Source: Legionella sp. PATHC032 (GTDB lineage: Bacteria; Pseudomonadota; Gammaproteobacteria; Legionellales; Legionellaceae). Taken from it: 64,000 nucleotides of DNA. The position numbers and the translations under genes are program-made. The DNA lies in assembly GCF_026191185.1 (NCBI RefSeq), contig NZ_JAPHOV010000001.1, forward strand, positions 432,001-496,000. Reading direction: 5' to 3'. Position 1 is the first letter of the stretch. Each line of letters starts with the position of its first letter. The notes under the pieces were generated by a model, which was not told the DNA's origin, made no database searches, and was given only the letters and a program-made list of their open reading frames with translations. Shown here piece after piece: positions 47,188 to 56,419 of this stretch.

Positions 47188-47277
47188 TCATCCAATGCAA
47201 GTTCCTGGGCCACACCATCCTCTATGCCTTTTTAACAGTTTTTCCTGGACAATTTTTTTTATGAGTTTTTCTTTCAT
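47188..47277 (-). CDS. 29-residue Cys-containing basic peptide (unlisted small gene)
   Basis: Not recognised. AAGGAG stands six bases before the ATG. The peptide starts MKEKLIKKIVQEKLLKRHRG, a Lys-rich helix with hydrophobic residues on one side, and ends WCGPGTCIG with two cysteines four residues apart. The reading frame fits the gap and is followed by a perfect hairpin, so it has the structure of a small independent or leader gene. It could be a modified or secreted peptide, a toxin-like peptide, a metal- or redox-active peptide, or a leader controlling the gene downstream. No processing enzyme is recognisable beside it, except a methyltransferase on the other side in opposite direction. 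Confidence 0.55.
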   Translation of the reverse strand: MKEKLIKKIVQEKLLKRHRGWCGPGTCIG

Positions 47278-47377
47278 AATCCACTCCTTTATTTTATAAA
47301 ATGAACAGGTTTGAGACTAAGATATTCAATAAAATCAGTCAATTAGTTACTTTTTGGTAACTAGGGGTATGCAGTCA

Positions 47378-47989
47378 ATGAATAAAAGAAATTGGATCGC
47401 TTATTATAATTCTACGAAACAAAACACTCTACCCAGAAAGTCTTTGTTAAAGGCAATTGCAAATTTTGATAAAGAAAAGGTCAGTATATCTAAATTGGCA
47501 ATAGATTTGGGATGTGGTGCCGGTATGGATGTTATGGAACTTTTGCGTGGCGGTTGGTCTGTCATTGCTATTGATTCGCAATTGGCCGCTATAGACAGCT
47601 TGTTTTCTTCGGTTCAGGAGTTAACATGGGTTAATCATCTAAAAACAGTAGTATCTTCATTTGAGACATTGAATTCTCTTCCTGAAGTAAACTTAATTAA
47701 CGCCAGTTTTAGTCTCCCTTTTCTTAAACCAGTTTATTTCTATAAATTCTGGAACGTTATTTTAAGAGGGCTTGAGCCAGATGGTCGATTTTCTGGTTCA
47801 TTTTTTGGTTTTAATGATTCCTGGAATACCAGAACTGATATGACTTTTTTAAATCGGGAAATGATTTGCCATTTGTTTACCCAATTCAAAATAGAGTATT
47901 TTCAAGAAGAAGAAAAGGATGAAATGGATGCTTTGGGTTATTATAAACATTGGCATAAATTTTATATTGTAGCTAAAAAAAACGCATGA
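47378..47989 (+). CDS. SAM-dependent methyltransferase (class I, TehB-like)
   Basis: A 203-residue class I methyltransferase. Motif I is AIDLGCGAGMDVMELL, motif II VIAIDSQ, and motif IV-like NASFSLPFL. It resembles TehB-type small-molecule methyltransferases. AGGGG is about ten bases before the ATG of MNKRNWIAYY; an earlier ATG (MQSMNKR) would be too close to it. It is divergent from the small peptide gene by 100 bases. The substrate is unknown. Confidence 0.85.
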   Translation: MNKRNWIAYYNSTKQNTLPRKSLLKAIANFDKEKVSISKLAIDLGCGAGMDVMELLRGGWSVIAIDSQLAAIDSLFSSVQELTWVNHLKTVVSSFETLNSLPEVNLINASFSLPFLKPVYFYKFWNVILRGLEPDGRFSGSFFGFNDSWNTRTDMTFLNREMICHLFTQFKIEYFQEEEKDEMDALGYYKHWHKFYIVAKKNA

Positions 47990-48083
47990 TGGCGCAATCA
48001 TAGAATCATCTAATTGAGGTTAGAAAATTGAATCGTATTCTCATGAGCTGAAAGTTTTATAAAAGATAGGCATGCAAGGATAA

Positions 48084-48118
48084 CATGAAACACCAAATAG
48101 TAAATTTGGTGTTTCATG
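48084..48118. terminator. Terminator hairpin between the methyltransferase and legA11 genes
   Basis: A perfect 15-bp stem, CATGAAACACCAAAT paired with ATTTGGTGTTTCATG around a five-base loop, separates convergent genes. It has no long T run on either side. Confidence 0.6.
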
Positions 48119-48145
48119 ATGGATTAGTAGGTAGGATAAAAAATT

Positions 48146-48949
48146 TTAAAGGGCATTTTTAGGGGCGTCTATGCCGGCTTCTTCAATACGACTCTCTGGA
48201 ACTTTTCTTAAAGGAGGTATTTCTCCACCGGTCATAAAGAAAAGACTAATAGAATCTTTTAAATTTTGCTGATCATAAGTTTCTTTTGAATTATATTGAT
48301 TTTTAATGATTAAAAGCTGGTTTTTAAGTCTACCAAAAAGGACAGTGATGATTGAGTCATCAAGCCCCTCTCCAGCAACAGTTGAATAAACCGATTCCAG
48401 CAATTGCATGTAATCGTACTTTACTATACCACCTAAGCGATTGATTAATTGTGATTTCCTTGCTTGTTCTCCGAAGCGATTACCTTCAGCATCACATTTA
48501 GAAGAAACAGCTTCCAAACCACCCATTAATTTAATGATTTCACAGGTATTTTTAATTTTATCTTCAGTCAGGTATTTGATATTGGTGCTATTCACCAGCA
48601 GGAAATGCGGTGCTCGCTCTGAAATGGAGGCATTGTGCTGCACTAAATATTTGAATAATTGAAGATCCTGATTTTTACAAGCCAATTCAATTGGTGTTTC
48701 TTTGTGATGGTTGATAGGATAATTAAAATCAACATGATGCTCAACCAAAATATCAAGCATTTTGTAGTCAATGTGCTTTTTATTTAATACTCTAGCCAGG
48801 GGTGAATCATAAGTTGGGGGAACGTACTGATTTACAAGCTCAGGATCTTTATCCAGTATTGTATTGACAGTTTCATAATGACCTTCAGACACTGCCTTCA
48901 TTAATTCACGCAATTCGGCTGATGCTATTTTCATTTCTCTTGTACCCAT
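48146..48949 (-). CDS. legA11: LegA11 (AnkJ), ankyrin Dot/Icm effector
   Basis: Ankyrin-repeat effector recognised by position as LegA11/AnkJ (lpg0436). The start is the ATG of [13 protein letters not shown] with AGGTGA upstream, which trims 19 residues from the longest frame. Repeats visible are [52 protein letters not shown] and [20 protein letters not shown]. The C-terminal half is helical without a recognised domain. It stands divergent from sidL across a shared upstream region of about 270 bases. Confidence 0.85.
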   Translation of the reverse strand: MGTREMKIASAELRELMKAVSEGHYETVNTILDKDPELVNQYVPPTYDSPLARVLNKKHIDYKMLDILVEHHVDFNYPINHHKETPIELACKNQDLQLFKYLVQHNASISERAPHFLLVNSTNIKYLTEDKIKNTCEIIKLMGGLEAVSSKCDAEGNRFGEQARKSQLINRLGGIVKYDYMQLLESVYSTVAGEGLDDSIITVLFGRLKNQLLIIKNQYNSKETYDQQNLKDSISLFFMTGGEIPPLRKVPESRIEEAGIDAPKNAL

Positions 48950-49132
48950 AGTAATCACCTGTTTAAAACTAAAGACATAGTGTTGTAATAGTAAAATTGC
49001 TGGCATCTTAGCATAACATCTGTATAAATGACAATATTTTTGTTCATTTATTTTACTTATATACTGGTTGTTTTGATCAATTTTTCTTTTGATTTAAATT
49101 AATAACACATTTTTTTAAATTTGAACAATACG

Positions 49133-49152
49133 TTTAATATTTTCTTAATCTT
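49133..49152 (+). promoter_or_regulatory. PmrA-type box upstream of sidL
   Basis: Reads TTTAATATTTTCTTAATCTT: both half sites contain TTAAT at 11-base spacing, the best kind of match to the PmrA element. It lies 70 bases before the sidL start. This agrees with the alternative name Ceg14, given to genes co-regulated with effectors by PmrA. Confidence 0.75.
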
Positions 49153-49197
49153 TGTGTTTTATCATACCCGCTGTGAAATATAAGTTGTCAAATATGA

Positions 49198-51222
<2,025 letters not shown>

Positions 51223-51251
51223 AGGATAACTTGAGAGCCCATTGCCTACTT

Positions 51252-51270
51252 GCCTCGGTTTGTCCGAGGC
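51252..51270. repeat. Short GC-rich hairpin after sidL
   Basis: GCCTCGG pairs with CCGAGGC around five bases. It is the likely end of the sidL transcript, without a T run. Confidence 0.4.
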
Positions 51271-51350
51271 ATCCAATCCAGGGAAATTTTGCATTAAGAA
51301 TGAATCTTTTCAAATAAATCATCCCGAGCAAGATTGTTTTTTGCAATCAA

Positions 51351-51472
51351 CAGGACTTACGAAAAACCCCAATCTCTTTGTTAAAAAATGTTTTTAATTC
51401 GGTCATTTAGTTTATCTAAACTCCCTCATTAACAACATTTTTTGCCCGACCTTGGAGTTTTCGTAAGTCCTG
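51351..51472. repeat. Full-length palindromic mini-element (copy G), best preserved
   Basis: Starts CAGGACTTACGAAAAACCCC and ends TTGGAGTTTTCGTAAGTCCTG, giving inverted termini of about 22 bases. The flanking bases are ATCAA on both sides, a possible 5-bp target duplication. Of the copies here it is the most symmetrical. Confidence 0.88.
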
Positions 51473-51831
51473 ATCAAATGTAATTTCTATTATCCAAGCC
51501 AATTGTTTAAACGACAAGCGGCTTACCCATAGGCTACATGAATTTCACAACAGAACTGATAACTTATAATTCTTCATGCGTACTATGTTGATGTGTTTTG
51601 ACAATCCTTAAGTCAATAAATTCGACTTTGGATGGGTGTGTTAACCACTATTAAAAATCGGCTTGTATATCTTGTTATCTGGTTATCTACTACTAGTGGG
51701 AGCAAATAGACTGTGAAAAGGAATATTCAAGAGTCTATGGTTGAAAATAACTTTATCCAGAAGTTTTGATACTGCTCCTAGCTGAAGTTCAAGTACAATA
51801 AAGATGATATTATTTATGTTTATCTGACAAA

Positions 51832-52785
51832 TTATCCGAAGGGATTTATTTTATCATCTCTTGTTTCTAAGGTTTTATCCAAAGTGGTTTTCTCCAAAGT
51901 TGTCATGTCGTCTGATGCAGATTTCATTTTATGAAAAAAACCAAAACTGCTTTCCTTTGCTTCGCTAACCTCTTTTTTATCGTGAATGGTCACTTTTAGA
52001 GTATCGCCAAACTCTTCAGTAAACTCTGGTGAATTAACGTATTCAGCCAGTTTAAGTTTAAACATGGCGAGACAGGCTTTGAGCTCCTCTTCATTCCATT
52101 TTATGGCATGTTGGTTAATAGGGTGAGTTTTATTCTTTGCAATTAAATCAAACATCAAACCAGGCTCTGGTCCTCTTAGAGGAACACCGGCAATATATTC
52201 CATGTCTGGGGCGCCCCTGCCCCACATATGCAAATGAAGCATGCTGGGTTCTTCCTCACTTCCAATCAGTGTTACTCCGGTCTCTTTATCGAAAGACTGG
52301 GAGTTATTGCCAAGTTGAGAAAATTGTACAATAAGCCCTAATTTTTCATAAACTTGGGTCATGAGACTGGCAACGTCATTTAATCCTCGTTGTTCAGATA
52401 CAGTGTAAGGACGGTTAAAAGCAGATGAAAGACTTGAATCGCCCTCATTCAGGTATCGAATAATGATACGATAACCTCTACAATCAGTAGGGTTAAGAAT
52501 CACAGAGTAATGATATTTATTCCGGACAGTAATAACTGCGATTGAGGTGCCTGCCCGGGTATAATCAATTGACCAATGGTCAGAGGAGTATTCATGTTTT
52601 AAAAATTCTCTTTTTCCTTTCATTACAACCTCATTGTGATATACACTTTTTTTTGCCCAACATGTGCCTGATGTCAACGGGATAGAAAACAAAATTAAAA
52701 TAAAGGCATTTATAAAAAAATTAAAACAACTATATCCCAGAAAGGGTTTTAATTCCAAAGTGCTACCAATTTTGCAGTTTGTCAT
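51832..52785 (-). CDS. ceg15: Ceg15, Dot/Icm effector
   Basis: Recognised by position as Ceg15 (lpg0439), reported as a PmrA-regulated effector. The longest frame has 317 residues and begins with a hydrophobic segment (FFINAFILILFSIPLTSGTC) like a signal anchor. A second ATG (MKGKREFLKHEYSS) with GAGG upstream would remove it, giving 263 residues; this better fits a Dot/Icm substrate, although the PmrA-type box is placed 56 bases before the longer start. The C-terminus LEKTTLDKTLETRDDKINPFG is polar with an E-rich block. No fold is recognised. Confidence 0.75.
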   Translation of the reverse strand: MTNCKIGSTLELKPFLGYSCFNFFINAFILILFSIPLTSGTCWAKKSVYHNEVVMKGKREFLKHEYSSDHWSIDYTRAGTSIAVITVRNKYHYSVILNPTDCRGYRIIIRYLNEGDSSLSSAFNRPYTVSEQRGLNDVASLMTQVYEKLGLIVQFSQLGNNSQSFDKETGVTLIGSEEEPSMLHLHMWGRGAPDMEYIAGVPLRGPEPGLMFDLIAKNKTHPINQHAIKWNEEELKACLAMFKLKLAEYVNSPEFTEEFGDTLKVTIHDKKEVSEAKESSFGFFHKMKSASDDMTTLEKTTLDKTLETRDDKINPFG

Positions 52786-52840
52786 TAATCAAGCAACTTT
52801 TAATTTGATAATAGTTTTCGAGATGATATTGTATTGTAAA

Positions 52841-52860
52841 ATACTTAACTTAATATTAAG
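52841..52860 (-). promoter_or_regulatory. PmrA-type box upstream of ceg15
   Basis: On the minus strand it reads CTTAATATTAAGTTAAGTAT, with CTTAATATT perfect in the first half and TTAA repeated 11 bases on. It is the clearest reason for the upstream start of ceg15. Confidence 0.65.
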
Positions 52861-52923
52861 AAACTTAAATTTTATAAAGGGGAATAGTTGATACGTGCAG
52901 AATTTTTTTGGTTTTTTCAAACT

Positions 52924-52943
52924 CTTAATAATTCCTTAATTTG
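52924..52943 (+). promoter_or_regulatory. PmrA-type box upstream of the small gene before icmT
   Basis: Reads CTTAATAATTCCTTAATTTG: both TTAAT cores at 11-base spacing, 43 bases ahead of the start codon. With the ceg15 box it forms a pair in one divergent control region. Confidence 0.7.
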
Positions 52944-52985
52944 TATGTGATATCTTACTTAAGAGTTGTTAAAAGGGGATTTCGG

Positions 52986-53198
52986 ATGGATATCCACAGT
53001 ACCTACAAAATGTTAGCTAAAATGCAAGGGAACAAAGAGTTTAGCAATCATAAAATTGCTGAAACTGAACAAACTGAAGCGGATACTGTTCCACAGTTAA
53101 AACTTCAAGCTGAACCAGAAGCAAAACCTGATATGCAAAATATTTTATCTAATATGTTAGGGATATCATCTAATAAAAAACATTCTCCAATGGATTAA
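52986..53198 (+). CDS. 70-residue protein upstream of icmT
   Basis: Not recognised as a known family. Starting at MDIHSTYKMLAKM with AGGGG upstream, it is hydrophilic with a short helical beginning, a long Glu/Thr/Pro-rich middle (ETEQTEADTVPQLKLQAEPE) and a hydrophobic-polar end (QNILSNMLGISSNKKHSPMD). It is 170 bases before icmT on the same strand. The PmrA-type box right upstream, the lack of a signal peptide and the Glu-rich tail make it a candidate small effector or a regulated leader for icmTS. Both are inference. Confidence 0.7.
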   Translation: MDIHSTYKMLAKMQGNKEFSNHKIAETEQTEADTVPQLKLQAEPEAKPDMQNILSNMLGISSNKKHSPMD

Positions 53199-53366
53199 GT
53201 TCGGGTTACTAACATAGGATATCTATTTGTGGCTAACCCTTCGTATTTGCAATATTCAATTGCATAAAAATTAATCTTAATTTTAAGTTTCTTGAAAGTA
53301 TCAACGTGCACAAGCTGTTTTTTAAGTATATACTTTTTTAAAAGGATGATTTTTTGAGGTTTAAAA

Positions 53367-53627
53367 ATGGCAGGTGGATTTTCAGCAACGAGCCACTGGC
53401 GTGACTCTGCGAGAAGCGCTCGGTTTTTTGTGGTTGATGCGAGGGCGGCATTCCCAATATTTTTATTTCTAATGCACATAAGGGTATGGACAGGTGTTTT
53501 GGTCTTAGTTTCTGCAATTTTTTTTGGGATAATTGAACATTATGGATTCACTGTCCCGGTTTTTTTACGCTGGCTCAGAAGTTTTTTAGCTGGTTCAGTT
53601 AGATCTGCTAAACCCTGGTGGAGATAA
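53367..53627 (+). CDS. icmT: IcmT, Dot/Icm secretion component
   Basis: Small inner-membrane protein of the Dot/Icm T4BSS, 86 residues with two membrane segments (AAFPIFLFLMHIRVWTGVLV and a second after it). GAGG stands before the ATG. The stop TAA touches the icmS start (TAAATG), so icmT and icmS are translated together. In Legionella it is needed for pore formation and egress. Confidence 0.97.
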   Translation: MAGGFSATSHWRDSARSARFFVVDARAAFPIFLFLMHIRVWTGVLVLVSAIFFGIIEHYGFTVPVFLRWLRSFLAGSVRSAKPWWR

Positions 53628-53972
53628 ATGGAACGAGATATTAGCAAGTGTATGGCAAAGATTGCAGCAAGCATGAATGCAAAATTTTACCTGAACGATA
53701 GATTTGTAAGTTTTGATGAAGTTTTTTCAGAAACAGGGTTGTTACCGGCCATTGCCAAGAGAGCGGATCAATTGTGTTCCTTGTGTTTAGGTTATGGCTT
53801 AGGAGCAACTTATGACGAGGCCGAAGGTGCATTATTAGGTATTAGAGTTGTTTTTGATGAAGTGACGCCAAATGTATTACGTTTGTTATGTATGACGGAT
53901 GTTATGAATGAGCTTATTCAAGGGGGGCCAAGCCGTGATTATACTCCCCTGGATGAGTTAATGTATGATTAG
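53628..53972 (+). CDS. icmS: IcmS, effector adaptor
   Basis: Small acidic cytoplasmic chaperone, 114 residues. It forms a complex with IcmW and LvgA and docks many effectors to the coupling complex of IcmO. Visible features are ERDISKCMAKIAASMNAKFY, SLCLGYGLGATYDEAEGALL and an acidic C-terminus (LDELMYD). It starts immediately after icmT. Confidence 0.97.
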   Translation: MERDISKCMAKIAASMNAKFYLNDRFVSFDEVFSETGLLPAIAKRADQLCSLCLGYGLGATYDEAEGALLGIRVVFDEVTPNVLRLLCMTDVMNELIQGGPSRDYTPLDELMYD

Positions 53973-53978
53973 TTGTTT

Positions 53979-53994
53979 GTAAAAAATTAGAAAG
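53979..53994 (+). promoter_or_regulatory. CpxR-like site upstream of icmR
   Basis: GTAAA, six bases, GAAAG: close to the CpxR tandem site. CpxR is known to activate icmR in L. pneumophila. The match is judged by eye. Confidence 0.55.
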
Positions 53995-54071
53995 TTTTAT
54001 CGGACCAAGATATATTGAAAGATATATTTTGATATATGTAAAGTAAGAGATTTAGCTCAGGAGTGGTAATA

Positions 54072-54434
54072 ATGGGTAATAATACTGATGACAGTGCACG
54101 AAATCCATTTGGTTTTTATACGCCACCTCGTGTTAAAGAGATAGGTGAATCTGATGTAACTGATGCTACTCTTGGCAGTGTCTATAGTGAAATTATTTCA
54201 CCGGTAAAAGATTGTATTCTAACTGTTGCAAAGGCTGTTAGTTTTAATCCCGGAGGGAAGGATAACACCGATGCAGTTGAGGTGTTAACAGAACTAAATA
54301 CAAAGGTAGAGAGAGCCGCTTTAAATCAACCGGTTTTAATAACAAAGCCAGAAAGAATGTTTGGTGCTCCTGAACCTGAAAAATCGTCTGAGCAACCAAG
54401 CCATGAGGAACGTGGTTTCAAATTATCTTCTTGA
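54072..54434 (+). CDS. icmR: IcmR, chaperone of IcmQ
   Basis: Cytoplasmic chaperone that keeps the pore-forming IcmQ soluble, 120 residues. AGGAG stands eight bases before the ATG of MGNNTDDSARNPF, so the upstream GTG is not the start; 120 residues is the length I recall. IcmR belongs to the functionally equivalent but sequence-variable FIR genes among Legionella species. A CpxR-like site lies upstream, and the 60-base leader carries repeated TATAT stretches. Confidence 0.95.
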   Translation: MGNNTDDSARNPFGFYTPPRVKEIGESDVTDATLGSVYSEIISPVKDCILTVAKAVSFNPGGKDNTDAVEVLTELNTKVERAALNQPVLITKPERMFGAPEPEKSSEQPSHEERGFKLSS

Positions 54435-54527
54435 AAGATTAATTTCATTTCAGTGATTTTTACAAATGCTGTTATACTTTCTTTATATTTGCCCTAATTC
54501 TTGGTTCCCATAAGAAGTATTGAAGTT

Positions 54528-55103
54528 ATGAAAGATCAACTCTCGGATGAACAAAAAGAAACTATTTTAAAGGCCTTAAATGATGCTATTGAAAAAGGCC
54601 CATGGGATAAATCCAATTTCTTAAGGGTGATTGGCAAAAAGTTAATTGCAATTCGAGATCGTTTTTTAAAGCGGATAGGTGCTGCCAGTCAGGCTAAGTT
54701 AAAAGCAGAGTCTCATTTAGCAAATCGAATTGCCTTAAGAAGCGGTCAGCAGGAAATTTATGTTTCTTTATATTCCTCAGATGGAAGTAATATTCAGTCT
54801 TGGGAGAAAATAGTGGGAAGTTTGCCCCGACAAATGATTTCACGGCCTATTTATGCAGATGAAGAAGACATAAAAGCAATGTTAAAAACAAAAGAAAATA
54901 AACAGAATGAAGCCTATGTGGCAATTTATATCAGTCAATCTGATATCTTGCATTTATCCGCTGATAAGGCTCCGGTAGATAAATTAGGTAAACCGTTATT
55001 AACGCTTAAGGATAAATCTATCAGTTTGGAAAATATCAGTCGTTTTGTCCATGTGAGTGGTATATATCGATACTCTAATGGTCGTCTAATTAAAAATGGA
55101 TAA
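54528..55103 (+). CDS. icmQ: IcmQ, Dot/Icm component binding membranes
   Basis: A 191-residue protein that inserts in membranes and is held by IcmR; its C-terminal part has an ADP-ribosyltransferase-like fold binding NAD. The start is the ATG of MKDQLSDEQKETIL, nine codons inside the longest frame. An N-terminal helix (EAIEKG-type amphipathic region) is the IcmR-binding part, and KLKAESHLANRIALRSGQQEI the middle. It follows icmR with a gap of 93 bases. Confidence 0.95.
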   Translation: MKDQLSDEQKETILKALNDAIEKGPWDKSNFLRVIGKKLIAIRDRFLKRIGAASQAKLKAESHLANRIALRSGQQEIYVSLYSSDGSNIQSWEKIVGSLPRQMISRPIYADEEDIKAMLKTKENKQNEAYVAIYISQSDILHLSADKAPVDKLGKPLLTLKDKSISLENISRFVHVSGIYRYSNGRLIKNG

Positions 55104-55288
55104 ACCGTTTCAGTTTTCTTGTAATGATTTCGAGTGTGTTAAAAATTTATTTCTACTCTAACTGTCCTGACGCTTTATTCAATCATCCTTGTATTCATAT
55201 TTTGATATAGTACACGAAAATCTCGCAAAAATAGCTCCGAGCAGTATATACTTGATATATAGAATCTATTAACTAATTGTATATAGAG

Positions 55289-56419
55289 ATGGCACAACAA
55301 CAGCAGCAATCGGGTTCAGATAATTCCATGGCGCCAGTATGGATCGTCATACTGTTATTTATTACTGCTTATTTTATTTGGGCGCTGGCTCATCAGTACA
55401 TTGTGAGTTTTGTATTTACTATCAATATCTGGCAAGCAAGATTAGTTAATTTGTTTTTAAACAATCAACTCTTGGCCAATCAAATTTATCTGATGCAAAC
55501 CCTTGATCCTAACACTGTCAATTGGGATCAAATGGTGACTGTGATGCGTGCGGTCGGTGATTACATGCGTTACCCGGTTATTTGTATCCTGGTAGTGTTA
55601 GCCTTTGTTCTTTATAACTCAAATGTGACTCTAAAATATCGCAAAACCTACGATATGAAAAGCTTACGGGCTCAGGAACAATTCAATTGGCCTGCCATCA
55701 TGCCTATAATTAAGGAGGATTTGGTCAGTCAAGATATCAATAAAGGGCCTTGGGCCATGGCTTTAACACCTATGGAATTTGCGCGAAAATATAATTTATT
55801 GAGAAAGGACGACGCATTATTGGATAATCCTGTGCCTGGCGAAGAGATGACAGCGGGGATTCGGCGTGGCGATGCCAAACGAGTATTTACCATGCAATTG
55901 GGCCCTTATTGGGATGGTTTTGAACGTTGCTCTCCCCAGGCTTACGCATTGTCTGCTGTATTTATGGCACGAATGAACAGAGACAGAGATGCAGCGAATA
56001 ATATTCTTAAAGTGTTAGATAAAACATTTGTGGATGGGAAACCTGATTTTTCTGTCGCAAGACCCGTGATGAAAAAATACCAAAACTCAGAGCTGGTACA
56101 GGAAGTAGTAGCCAAGCATGCTTATGTGCTCACAGTGATTGCTTCTCTGCTGGAAGCAGCAAGAGAAGATGGCGTGGTTCCTAGCTCTGAGTTTCTATGG
56201 CTAAAACCTGTGGATAGACGTTTATGGTATATGCTGAATTGCGTAGGCAGGCAAACTCCATACTCTGAAGTTGCAGGTCCTTTCGCACATTGGAAAGCTG
56301 AAAAGGAAATGGGACGGCGTTCATTGGTTCCAATGATAGATGAAGCGATTAGAGCCTTGGAAATTGCAGTAAAAGAAGTGAAATTATCACCACGTCAAAT
56401 GGAGGAGTTAGAGCCATGA
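55289..56419 (+). CDS. icmP: IcmP/DotM, coupling complex subunit
   Basis: Membrane subunit of the type IV coupling complex with IcmO/DotL. The 376-residue length from the ATG of MAQQQQQSGSD is as I recall, with two or three N-terminal membrane segments (WIVILLFITAYFIWALAHQY, VICILVVLAFVLY) and a cytoplasmic domain that binds acidic E-block motifs of effectors. The stop overlaps the icmO start (ATGATG), implying coupled translation. Confidence 0.96.
   Translation: MAQQQQQSGSDNSMAPVWIVILLFITAYFIWALAHQYIVSFVFTINIWQARLVNLFLNNQLLANQIYLMQTLDPNTVNWDQMVTVMRAVGDYMRYPVICILVVLAFVLYNSNVTLKYRKTYDMKSLRAQEQFNWPAIMPIIKEDLVSQDINKGPWAMALTPMEFARKYNLLRKDDALLDNPVPGEEMTAGIRRGDAKRVFTMQLGPYWDGFERCSPQAYALSAVFMARMNRDRDAANNILKVLDKTFVDGKPDFSVARPVMKKYQNSELVQEVVAKHAYVLTVIASLLEAAREDGVVPSSEFLWLKPVDRRLWYMLNCVGRQTPYSEVAGPFAHWKAEKEMGRRSLVPMIDEAIRALEIAVKEVKLSPRQMEELEP

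Larger units (their letters stand above)
51223..51831. other. Gene-free stretch between sidL and ceg15
   Basis: About 600 bases between convergent genes. It holds the short GC-rich hairpin, mini-element copy G, and then 350 bases of AT-rich sequence without a convincing frame. A 66-codon minus-strand frame reaches into sidL and lacks a start signal. An annotated small gene in this space is possible but cannot be supported. Confidence 0.5.

Noticed and set aside
53260..53300. Possible further PmrA box before icmT
   Set aside because: TTAA cores are 12 rather than 11 bases apart and the flanks do not fit.
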